Source: Phoronis australis
Taxonomy: Eukaryota > Phoronida > Phoronidae
Direction of reading: 5' to 3'
Assembly: GCA_002633005.1 (NCBI GenBank)
Contig: NMRA01000058.1
Coordinates: forward strand, 101,585-163,584
DNA: 62,000 nucleotides
Made by a program: the position numbers and the translations under genes. Below, one piece after another: positions 1 to 8,895 of this stretch; the stretch's first letter is position 1, and every line of letters begins with the position of its first letter. The notes under the pieces were generated by a model that worked only from the letters and a program-made list of their open reading frames with translations, did no database searches and was not told the DNA's origin.

Positions 1-44
1 GACCATAAACAAGTAGGTCTTTTAGCAACAGATTACTAGTTAAA

Positions 45-110
45 TCGTGGTGGTGTAGTGGTAACACACGCGCTCTCTAACCGCGAGGTCGTGAGCTCAA
101 GTCTTTGGTA
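45..110 (+). repeat. tRNA-derived SINE head (tRNA-like pol III promoter)
   Basis: An A box, TGGTGTAGTGG at 51-61, fits the TRGYNNARNGG consensus exactly. A weaker B box, GAGCTCAAGTC at 93-103, follows at the spacing usual for tRNA-type internal promoters. I cannot fold a clean cloverleaf, and a long T run (about 142-157) lies downstream, so this looks like a SINE head or tRNA pseudogene rather than a working tRNA. Confidence 0.45.
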
Positions 111-199
111 CGTTCAGTTTTCCTGTTTGATACGTTCCCTGTTTTTTTTTTTTTTTCTTGAATAATACTTCAGGAATCAAGGAAAATGCTTGATTTTTA

Positions 200-363
200 G
201 AGGTAAAAACAAAAATTTCCTGGGCGGGAGCGGGGGCAAACCCCCCTCCCGACCGCCCCCCATTCGGTGCTATGCGCATCTACAATCGTGGTTCAGTTTG
301 CGCAAATGCTTGCAGCCGGACGAAATGTTGGGCCCCCCCTTGTGATATCCTAGATCCGCCACT
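200..363. repeat. Partial copy of a GGCGGAT-terminated repeat
   Basis: A GC-rich stretch with C and G runs ends in CCTAGATCCGCCACTG. The same end, with about 50 bp of similar sequence before it, closes the better-defined element at 44901-45212. Its other terminus is not clear here. It abuts a copia integrase fragment beginning at about 364, so the junction is probably an insertion or deletion scar. Confidence 0.5.
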
Positions 364-500
364 GCAATATCCTTCGTTGACGATTTTAGTGGGGTTAATA
401 TGGTTTATGAAACAGAAGTCGGCAAACACAGTCAAGGCCACAGATGTCCTTGCTGCATACCTGGATTGGCAAGTTCACATTGTCCCCGCTCGCTTCTTCA
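364..500 (+). pseudogene. Copia integrase core fragment
   Basis: Reading from 364 gives AISFVDDFSGVNMVYETEVG, close to the integrase-core segment of the copia element read on the minus strand at about 4330-4400 (AISFVDDFSEVNIVY). The DNA of the two stretches is also plainly homologous. This is a short orphan piece on the opposite strand, without LTRs or other domains, left by an older copy of the same or a related family. Confidence 0.65.
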
Positions 501-540
501 CAAGTAATTCGTGACGTCAGCTTGTGAGGCCGGGTTAGTC

Positions 541-657
541 CACAGGCGCTCGGATTTCAAGATCACTCATAACCATTATATAAGAAACATATTTTCTTAC
601 ATGTAGTAGTGAGTGACGTCATTTTCGATCGAGGAACATATAAACCCAAGCGCCTGT
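541..657. mobile_element. Short MITE-like element, CACAGGCGCT termini (copy 1)
   Basis: The left end CACAGGCGCTCG is matched by an inverted right end CAAGCGCCTGT. The 117-bp interior (for example GTAGTGAGTGACGTCA, then ATCGAGGAACA) is homologous to 46767-46877. Its small size, inverted ends and absence of coding capacity fit a miniature inverted-repeat element. No clear target duplication is visible. Confidence 0.65.
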
Positions 658-659
658 AT

Positions 660-1215
660 GTAAAACCTTGAGTGACCTCTGTGGGATAAAACTGAAAATA
701 TTGTTCCCAGCGCCATAGTGTGGTAAGAGTTCGTGTTTACGGGATTTCCCAATTTTCCGACTCTTGAATCAGGTGCAATTTCCTAGATTTGAAACTAAAT
801 ACTGCACAGAGAACTTAGACATAAAGATTCTTGTTCACTACAGCAAGTTAACGTAAAGTTAAAAGGTCGACAGAGTGAAAAAACGAAACCGAATATAGTT
901 GTCCGTTTCTGGGTAGCCCAGGATCTTGGAGGTGAGTTAGTTCCGCAAATCTTGTGCTAGTTATCAGATTACGTTGAGTCCAGTTAGTCCCATCAGGCGA
1001 TGAGTACACTGACTTCTTACTTAGGCTCAACGGATCCCTTATGGGCTAACTCACAACATGAGAGGGTCGGGCGCTCACCTGCATTCTTGCTTCGCACGTT
1101 GGTTAACACGTCCTATTAAAATCGACTAAGTTAAGGATAAATCTTCAACTGATGACAGCAGCACCTACCAAACTCCAAACCACGAGGGTCACCCATAAAG
1201 TCGGTAACGCAGTGA
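660..1215. other. Unassigned non-coding sequence
   Basis: No ORF with recognisable domains, RNA gene or obvious repeat was found here. Short open frames are not conserved in composition and look random. Confidence 0.5.
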
Positions 1216-1946
1216 TTGATTCATTGCTGGCTTCCCAAATCATTTGCACTCACGAACACTCCAAAGGCATTAAAATTGCATCAAATGAGGCAGACTTTGT
1301 TGTAAACAGTATTATATAAGTATCGGTTAGGGTGAGAATAATTCATTTTGAAACAGAACGCTCAGTATTAATCGCCAACTATGGCAACTTGCAATCCCTA
1401 CTTAGGACGACATAGAGCTCATCAGTCCCGACTTCGTAGGTGGATCATTAAGTTTTACAGGCTATCAATTCGAACAGGAATACAGTGATGAAGAAATATT
1501 AGAGAGGCGCCGTGAACAAGCTCAGACAACGGAACGTATGGAGTTCACAAGCCGGCATTCGTGAGGAACTGTCGACGTCTGCAGGCCACAGACACGGAGA
1601 TGTTTCACGGCCTCATACTTGCTATTTACAGCGTACATTTCATTCTTCACTACCACGAGCCACTTCCTAAGCATTGCGGAGTCTCGAGGAAGTAAAAAAA
1701 AAAAAACGATATACCCGCTTTCCTCGCGGCTGCTTAGTTCGAACAAGCGGGAAAGATGCACCGCAACATAGCGGCATTCACTCTGCACATGAACCACTGA
1801 CTTCGCTAGCGTCGTTTCTCACCTTCCTCACAGGTTAACGTGACATCTCTTGGCAAGGTAAGGTTGACCGTATGCGAGGCGATGTGGATATGGACCGATT
1901 AAGATGGCAAAAAAGACTAATTAAATCGGGTGACATTCTCCTTTAA
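1216..1946. repeat. Partial copy of the TTAA-flanked element (copy 1)
   Basis: This stretch aligns along its length with about 6596-7289. Shared landmarks are TTCATTGCTGGCTTC, GAATAATTCATTTTGAAACA and GAGATGTTTCACGGCCTC, and it ends in GACATTCTCCT followed by TTAA (1943-1946). The matching left terminus of the full element (5641) is not seen, so this copy has lost its left part. It contains a poly-A run near 1695-1706 and multiple frame breaks. Confidence 0.7.
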
Positions 1947-2081
1947 GCAGTGAGAGGCATTCTGTTTGGTTAGGAACGTTGAATGCGAGACACAGTGTGA
2001 GAATGCGGTCCAAGGATAATACTAGTCTGATGGAGGATAATATAGTTTCATTACATACTCTTCTACTGATACTACTGAGTC

Positions 2082-2266
2082 TGTTACAATCCATGCGATC
2101 ATACACTTATATAGTGACATACATGAATCATAAGAGGATATACTGAACAAACATGTTTACTACAATTCCTCATGTTGGGGGTGTATTACATAACACTTAA
2201 TTCTCTGAACTACTCCTACACATGCACTCGCCCTAAATCACTCGGATATGAGATCATACTCTAACA
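2082..2266 (-). repeat. Copia 3' LTR, with adjacent polypurine tract
   Basis: On the minus strand this reads TGTTAGAGTATGATC to GGATTGTAACA, with a TG..CA boundary and TGTTA/TAACA inverted ends. Directly upstream on that strand is a purine-rich tract, AACAAGGGGGAA (2267-2278), the expected second-strand primer beside a 3' LTR. A TATA-like TATATAAG lies within. The outer boundary is uncertain: an alternative end is a TG at about 1963, which would leave more room for R and U5. No second LTR was found upstream. Confidence 0.6.
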
Positions 2267-2358
2267 TTCCCCCTTGTTCTCATATCTGTCTCATTTATTG
2301 TGCAATCTTTAATTACAAACATCATTACCAAAAACGTAGTGCACAAACTTCTGTAGTT

Positions 2359-2956
2359 TCACTTTTGACAACAACTTCGTAAACATATCTGCAATGTTTT
2401 CACACGAGCTAAAACAATATCCAGTAATACTGTGTCTGTCTTAGATGAATCTGCATCACTAAAACCAATAATTCTAAAACCATTTTCAGACTTCCTGAAT
2501 CTGAGTGTATAATCCATAGTTCCTATCACGTAGCGTAAAACCTGTTTCAATTTAATCATGTCAGCTTCAATTGGCTCCGACAGTTTCTGAGATAATTTTG
2601 TCACAACAAAACATAAGTCTGGCCTTGTACACGTCATTGCATAAATCAAACTTCCGACTATTTCACGATACATTGTTTTTTCTACAACTGCCCGCTTGAG
2701 TAACATCTTGTTCACAAGGAGTCAATCTGGGTTTACAATCTGTCATCCCAAATTTATCTAACAGTTTTCTCAAATACTTCTGACTCATATCAATTTCGCC
2801 TTGTTTGTGCTCAAACTCTATTGCAAGAAAATAGGCAATTTTACCAAGATCTTTCATCTTAAACTTATTACATAACATCTGCTTGGTATTTCTGAGTAAC
2901 ACCTCATCTCTTGGGACAATTGTTATGTCATCGACCCAAATGAATATCAATGTCAT
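2359..2956 (-). pseudogene. Copia RT palm and RNase H fragment
   Basis: The upstream frame (2956-2663) contains TLIFIWVDDITIVP, the catalytic DD box of copia RT (usually YVDD), then DLGKIAYFLAIEFEHKQG and a SQKYLRKLLDKFGM motif. A second frame (2715-2359) continues with YREIVGSLIYAMTCTRPD, the well-conserved copia stretch before RNase H, and then GFSDAD, the start of RNase H. The switch of frame near 2700 shows a frameshift. The RNase H domain stops after a few residues. Confidence 0.88.
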
Positions 2957-3348
2957 GGATCCCTTTGGATCTCAACTAGTAAGCATACACGGGTCAACTT
3001 CGTTCTGTTTATACTCCATCTCAACAAGATAATTTCTGAGAACATAATTCCAATTCCGGCCACTTTGCTTCAAGCCATACAGTGACTTGTTAAGTTTCCA
3101 AACAAGTTTTTCACCAGTTTTTGATAATTCCTCAAAACCTTATGGTTGTGTCATATAAATTTTGGTATCAATCGGTGCATTTAGATAGGCCTTTTTCACA
3201 TCCATTTGTTGTACATGTAGGCCGTTTTCAACAGCTAAGTGAAGTAATGCCCTAATAGTACTCAGTTTCACAGTTGGAGCATATGTATCATAGTAATCTC
3301 TTCCAGGAATTTGGCTTTAGCCCTTTGCCACAAATCTTGCCTTGTGAG
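2957..3348 (-). pseudogene. Broken RT core of the copia element
   Basis: Across several frames on the minus strand I can follow the usual copia RT order: a YDTYAPT-like segment, a VKKAYLNAPID-like segment, and LVWKLNKSLYGLKQSGRNW-like sequence. Stops and small indels separate them. It joins the fragments on either side into one dead RT. Confidence 0.7.
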
Positions 3349-3810
3349 TTACATTTCCCTTGCTATTTTCCTTAATGGCAAACACCCACCTGTCGCAACA
3401 ATATCATTGCGTCCCCCAGGCAGTTTGGTCAATGTAAATGTATCATTCTCCCTCAATGAGTCCCTTTCGTCATTCATGACCTTTTCCCAAAATTCTGATT
3501 CATTTGAATTCATTACCTCCTCATACGTTTGAGGAATTCCCATAATTTTCAAGCAATAATCAACATTTCCGGCCACATAATCATTCGAATAAGTTGGGAG
3601 TTTTCTTTCTCTAATAGGATATCTCCATTTACCACCCTCAGTTGCATCATTATTCTCATTTGACCCATTCTTTATATGACTGGATTCAGTCTTAATTTCG
3701 CCATTTTTCTCTTCCTTAATTTCAGGATTCATTCTTGGCAATCTCACCAATTCTTCATCACACTCATTTGGTGTGACATCTGACAAATCAAAATTGTCAG
3801 GGAATTTCAC
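3349..3810 (-). pseudogene. Copia pol linker between integrase and RT
   Basis: This 153-residue open stretch is acidic and low-complexity at first (EIKEEKNGEIKTESSH), then reads KWRYPIRERKLP, EFWEKVMNDERDSLREN and TLTKLPGGRNDI. The latter matches the start of copia RT, where a W/F..A...E...L..N.T..L...P.G pattern is typical. It belongs to the surrounding element and is the longest intact frame apart from integrase. Confidence 0.8.
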
Positions 3811-4350
3811 TAACCGACTTCTGAGAATTCTGTCACTCTCAGGATCATAAACAAGAAATGCGGGACTCCCCCTATCATATCCTACAAAAATACCCCTTAT
3901 GCTTTTTGCATCAAGTTTCTTCCTCTTGGGGTCATTATCATATGCATATCACACGCTTCTGAAAATATGAATGTTGCTTACATCGGGTTTTCGTCCAGTG
4001 AACCCTTCCACTGGTGTTTTCTTAGTATTTGAGTTGAAACATCTGTTTCTAATACATGCGGCAGACATAACCGCACAAGTCCAAAATCTTTTTTGGCATA
4101 GTGGCATTTATCAACAAGCATCTGGCCATTTCAAATAAAGTGCTCCACCCTCGTTCAACTGTCCCATTTAGGTGTGGGGAATAGGGGGCCGATTTTTTGT
4201 GTTAATTAATACTGTGGCTCAGCATAAGTTCCGGAAATTTGCTGGATGTAGGTTCTGTACCATTGTCGGTACGCATACGCTTCACTTTTCCGTAGGGTGC
4301 ACAGTCTGCTATAAAACGTTTTGTGGCCTTGACTGTGTCTGACATCTGTT

Positions 4351-4875
4351 TCATAAAATATATACTATATTAACCTCACTAAAATCGTCAACGAAGGATA
4401 TTGCATATCTAAAGCCATCTTTTGAAATGGGATCAATCGGTCCTGCCAAATCACAATGAACGAATTCCAATGCTTTCTTACTACAGGCATGTGTATTCCT
4501 ATTCCTAGCATTCCTAGCATTAGTCATTTTCCCCAGAGTACAAACTTCACAATCCACCTTAGCCTTGTCAGTAATTTTCATACCTCTAACAATTATTTCT
4601 AACCTCAAGACGTCATCATTGTTACAATGGCAAAAAATTTTTTGCCATGTACACAGGTCATGCTCTCTGACTTTATTTGCTGTGTCAGAAGTCATTTCGT
4701 CCAAATAATCCAAATAATACAATTTTCCACGTTTTTCAATTTTGAATTCTGTCCCATCATGAGCAATTAATTTTGCATTTTCAGATTCAAAAATCACTGA
4801 AGCCCCATTAGCAACAGCAGCCTGGACAGAGAATATTTCCGGTGGATAGCTTGGTATGTACAAAACATTTGTCAA
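4351..4875 (-). pseudogene. Copia GAG-pre-integrase and integrase N-terminal fragment
   Basis: The 174-residue frame starts in NVLYIPSYPPEIFSVQAAVA, the copia GAG-pre-integrase region. It goes on to a zinc-binding-like HCNN...CEVC pattern, with WQKIFCHCNNDDVL where copia elements normally have H..LGH, then LEFVHCDLAGPI with the first catalytic Asp, and YAISFVDDFSEVN with the second. The frame stops before the catalytic Glu. Integrase joins element DNA to the host genome; this copy is incomplete. Confidence 0.85.
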
Positions 4876-5640
4876 CGTGGAACAGATGACATTGAGTGTG
4901 TGGCATAATTTGCTGAAAAGATTCCGGCGTATGAAGTTCCTATTTATAGGAGATACACCATCTGTAGTTCAACGGCGGTCACTGTCTGAGTGATTTCCCA
5001 CTGACACTCTATGTCATTAGGCAAAGATTGAAAACCTCTACGTTGCCCACAGTCAACGGGGTTTCCTTTGATCTCACCGCACATTCCGACTTTTCTCAGT
5101 TATCCCTCGTGCTAGTGAGAGGGTGGCATGCCGGACGTATTGGCTCAGGTTACAGCAAACCACACAGCTGCTTAGCTATACTGAAGTATTGTTTCAGGTT
5201 GTTTTTGCTTTTCCTTATTTACAGTTTTTGTGCATGTGTGTTGTCAATTACAGAAAACCTTCAAATTTTGTTTTTAAGCGTATAAATTGACCGTCGAATA
5301 TTGAAGTATATCAATATGACCAGTTGCATAGTACATGAATTGCTCAGTGGAAAGAAATTCCTCAAGTCATACACTGTTCCAAAACGGAGGGCCTGATAAG
5401 GGCGACCACATAACTGATATGGCTTGTGCCCGTCATTAAAGGTATAATCTTGCAGATCTGGACTGGCCAGACAATAATGTCATGCAGATTTTGAGTTTAA
5501 ATATTTTGCCTAATGCTATGTACTCATGACCGCAGAGAGCAAGACAGGAGGCAGATTTAGAGGGGGCTCACCTGATGTGGATTTCCAGTGCTGTGGCCCC
5601 TGACTTGTATGAGGAAGAGTGGAGCGAATTGCGCACTTAA

Positions 5641-7285
5641 AGGAGAATGCCTTCCAAAAACAACCTATTTTATATCAGTTTAGATCGAGTAGTTCTTCTC
5701 GATAATGACAGGTTCGGTTGCGTTACCTAACACCTGACGGCAGACGGAGCTGTTGAAATTATCCAATAACGTAATTGGTTTCACCCGCAGTCTGTTCAGC
5801 AGTTCTCAAAACGGTTTAGTGGTGTCAGCTTATCACTTGAATTCATCATTTAACACCAATAAATCATCAAACTTCGGTCTAAAACCCTTAAAGATACACC
5901 GAGTTCTTATAAAAACGTGTTGTTTTATTTCGCTTTTACAGATTTACTGGTATTTGGACACATCGTAGCCTACAAAGTTCTGCTGGCCAATTTACCAAGG
6001 TCCGTAGCAGGAGTTTGCGTTCTGTTCGTAGATAAATTCGAAGTATTCTTCGGTGAAATACAGACAGGAGAACCTAGATCTGTGTTGTTTATACTTGTGA
6101 TTTTTTTAGTTCTAAACATACAAAACACTTGTTATCCCGGCCAGTGGCTCGGAACCCGATCAGCAGGCCTGTCGCGACCGGACTGACTGGTTATCGCGGC
6201 CAGTGGTTCGGAACCCGGTCAGGCCCGTTGCGGCCGCCGGGACTGGCACGAACATAAACCAGCGTGAGTTGGAAATTAAACCTCCTGTCACGAAAAGACT
6301 ATAATAGTGAGCCAAAGAAATAATGTGCACGTATATGTGAATTAGCCACGAAACTGAAAATCTACTTACTTGTCGGGGGCCGCAAAGTAGGGTTCCCCTT
6401 GCACAGACCGTCAGGGCAAAGGTTGTACAGTAACAATGATTTGAATAATGTATTTGTGTTTCTAAATAAAGATTCCCCTAACATGTCACCGTAGCATATA
6501 AAATCGAGTAATTGTTTCCCCAACAGCTTTCTGTCAGCCAACACTGAATTAGCATGCGCTCACACGGCCTCATCCTCATCAAAAGCCTGCATTGGTTTAT
6601 TCATTGCTGGCTTCTCAAAACATTTGCACTCACGAGCACTCCAAGGCATTACAAATTGTATCTAATGAGACAGACGTTGTTTTAGTTTCATATAAGCAAT
6701 AAGCATTGGTTAGGATCATTTTAGGATGAGAATAATTCATTTTGAAACAGAATGCAGAATAATAAACGTCTACATGGCAGCTCGCCCAGCTCCAATGCCA
6801 ACTTAATCAAGAGCTCATCCGATGAAGACTTCACGAGTGGGATCGTTAGGTTTCACAGGCTATCAGCTCGAACCGGAATACACTGATCAAGAAATACTAG
6901 ATACGAGGCGCCGTGAACAGGAATAGGTCGGCCACAGTCACGGAGATGTTTCACGGCCTCCTACTTGCTATAATTAACAGCATACCTTTCATTCTTCACT
7001 ACTGTGAGTCACTTCCTAAGCATTTCGGGCTCTCGAGGAAGTCGAAAAAATGGTATACCCGCTTTCTTCGCACCTTCATAGTTCGGACAAGTGGGAACGA
7101 TGCACAGCAATATAGCGGCATTGACTCTGCAGACGAACTACTGACGTTGCTGCGTCGTTTCTCACCTTCCTCCCAGGTTAACGCGACACCTCTCGGGAAG
7201 GTGAGGTCAACCGTATAAGAGGCGATTTGGATATAGACCGATTAAGACGGTAAAAAAGATTAATTAAATCGGGTGGCATTCTCCT
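5641..7285. mobile_element. TTAA-flanked inverted-repeat element (full copy)
   Basis: The ends are AGGAGAATGCC (5641-5651) and its reverse complement GGCATTCTCCT (7275-7285). Each is bordered outside by TTAA (5637-5640 and 7286-7289). TTAA target duplications are typical of piggyBac and Kolobok transposons, but no transposase is recognisable. The right half is shared with 1216-1946. An open frame at 6913-7218 (101 residues) is broken in that other copy and is not recognisable. Superfamily assignment is inference. Confidence 0.65.
6131..6245. repeat. GC-rich imperfect tandem duplication, about 59-bp unit
   Basis: Two neighbouring units begin GTTATCCCGGCCAGTGGCTC and GTTATCGCGGCCAGTGGTTC and both continue into GGAACCCG.TCAG. 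They lie inside the TTAA-flanked element and are much richer in GC than the surroundings. Confidence 0.7.
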
Positions 7286-8282
7286 TTAAGTGTTGTAATA
7301 TCAAGGCATCACTCACCTATTGGCAATTGTTCTTTGGCTGACTGTCTTATGGAAGTGCGAGCTCTCAAGTTTGAGACTCACCTGCAGCAAATGTGATTTT
7401 TCACCATTGATAGTACATAAGCTGCATGTTGTTCAATTTGCTATGCACTTATGACTTGCTATTATCCGTGAGTTCGTGATTGTTACTTGGTGAAATAAAT
7501 TTCGCCAAGTATGTTGCTCTGTCACTAAGTTTTTTTGTTTGTTTGCACCATGCAGGCTGCAATTTTCGTCCGATCATCACGAAACTTACAAGTTGTACGT
7601 CTATGAGTACAGGAACCCTATTGTTTTTCGTAATCGGATCGAAGATGGCAGATATGACCATTTTGTGTCCAATTTCAGATTCAATTGCTCATAGAAGCTG
7701 TAATTTAAGACGTACAGGGCTGAAAATCGGTAAAAATATTGAACTATTCATGTGTTAAAAATGTGCAAGAAATTATTCACTTCCGGTCAAAGATGGCGGA
7801 AATATCGGCCATGGCGCATGCACACTCCTATTTTGTTTAAAAAATGTTTTCTCCAGTAGAGGGTGCATTATTGCACCAATTTCTTCGAAATTTTTCACGT
7901 ATTAGTTTTTTACAACTAGCAATTATTATAAATGTTAAAAAAACGAAAGTTGATTCCAAGATGGCGGATCTGGTGCATGTTGACCCATTTTTAGTCGTGC
8001 TGGGTTGCCATTTTAAACAGGAAGGGAAAATGACGTGAATTTTTGCATGTGGATTCTCTGAGGTATTCTCTTTCAAATGAACTGTAACAATTTTTTCTCA
8101 GACTTACCGTTTTCGAGTTATTTTACTTTGAATTTCAAAAAACCGCAAAATTTCATTTTTTTTCGAAAAATTTACGGAATGTTGCAAAACAATCACTTTT
8201 CGAATTATTTATAATTTTCTTATAGCTCTGTTCCTTTGTTGAGCTGTCTTGCTGCTTTGATGTTGGTTAAGCTTCTATTGAA

Positions 8283-8590
8283 CAAGAGTGCAGCCTATTT
8301 CTTACTGATTTATGACATCTGAGTTTGTCATATGAATGTTATGATGTTGTTCATCTTTATCATCATCGTCATCACATTCGTCATCTTCGTTATCATCTTT
8401 GTTGTCGTCTTTTCAGTTAATTTCGCCAAGTGTTGCTCAAGACTGTAGCCTATTTTTTACTGGTTTATGACATCTAAGTTCGTCATATGAATGATATCAT
8501 AATGTTCATCATCGTCACGATCATTGCCCTATTCATCATCTTTGTTGTCATCTTTATCATCGTTTTTTCGGTTAATTTCGCCACGTGTCA
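8283..8590. repeat. Tandem duplication, about 155-bp unit, with ATC-rich tract
   Basis: The block from AGCCTATTT.TTACTG through GTCATATGAATG, a long run of imperfect CATC/TCATC repeats, and GTTAATTTCGCCA occurs twice, at about 8283-8437 and 8438-8590. The copies differ by point changes. It sits just 5' of the first caspase coding exon. Confidence 0.75.
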
Positions 8591-8760
8591 CTCCTCGCAG
8601 CGCTTTCATTTAAAGATGTTATTTTTCCCTGTTTGGCTGACTAAAAAACAGGAATCGAATTATGGATTTTACTCTCGTAAGATTAGTCTCGTAATATTCC
8701 TTAAAGAATTCTATTTCTGTAACCATTTAAAATGTTTTTTCCATGTAGGTAACTACCAAA

Positions 8761-8895
8761 ATGGACAAGAAACACAAAGATATACTGAGAAGAAATAGAA
8801 TGGTGTTGTTGGAGGATCTGAACTTGGAGAGTGGACTAGTTGATTTTCTTTTAGAGAAAGGCCTTATAAATGAGCACATCAGGGAGAAAATATTT
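8761..8895 (+). CDS. Caspase exon 1: first half of CARD
   Basis: Forty-five codons run from ATG to a GTAAGT donor (8896), phase 0. The peptide begins MDKKHKDILRRNRMVLLEDL and continues through LVDFLLEKGLINEHIREKIF, covering CARD helices 1 to about 3. The ATG context is CTACCAAAATGG. A pyrimidine tract ending in TAG at 8746-8748 suggests that this exon starts 12 nt before the ATG and that a 5' untranslated exon lies further upstream. Confidence 0.9.

Larger units (their letters stand above)
2082..4890 (-). mobile_element. Degenerate, 5'-truncated Ty1/copia retrotransposon
   Basis: In element order on the minus strand there are GAG-pre-integrase and integrase (about 4875-4351), the integrase-RT linker (3810-3349), a badly broken RT core (3348-2957), RT palm and RNase H start (2956-2359), polypurine tract and 3' LTR. 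Integrase before RT is diagnostic of copia rather than gypsy. Gag, protease and the 5' LTR are absent, and many stops and frameshifts interrupt pol, so it cannot be autonomous. Confidence 0.85.

Noticed and set aside
45-110. Functional tRNA gene
   Set aside because: A and B boxes are present but I could not form paired acceptor and anticodon stems, so a SINE head is the safer call.
1522-1797. 91-residue minus-strand frame
   Set aside because: The homologous stretch in the other copy of this repeat (6913-7218) is open on the opposite strand with a different reading, so neither shows protein-level conservation.
7640-7985. Recurrent AAGATGGCGG strings as possible YY1 sites or start contexts
   Set aside because: Three occurrences in a short repeat-like block without any neighbouring ORF; the string is common near start codons but nothing here supports a gene.
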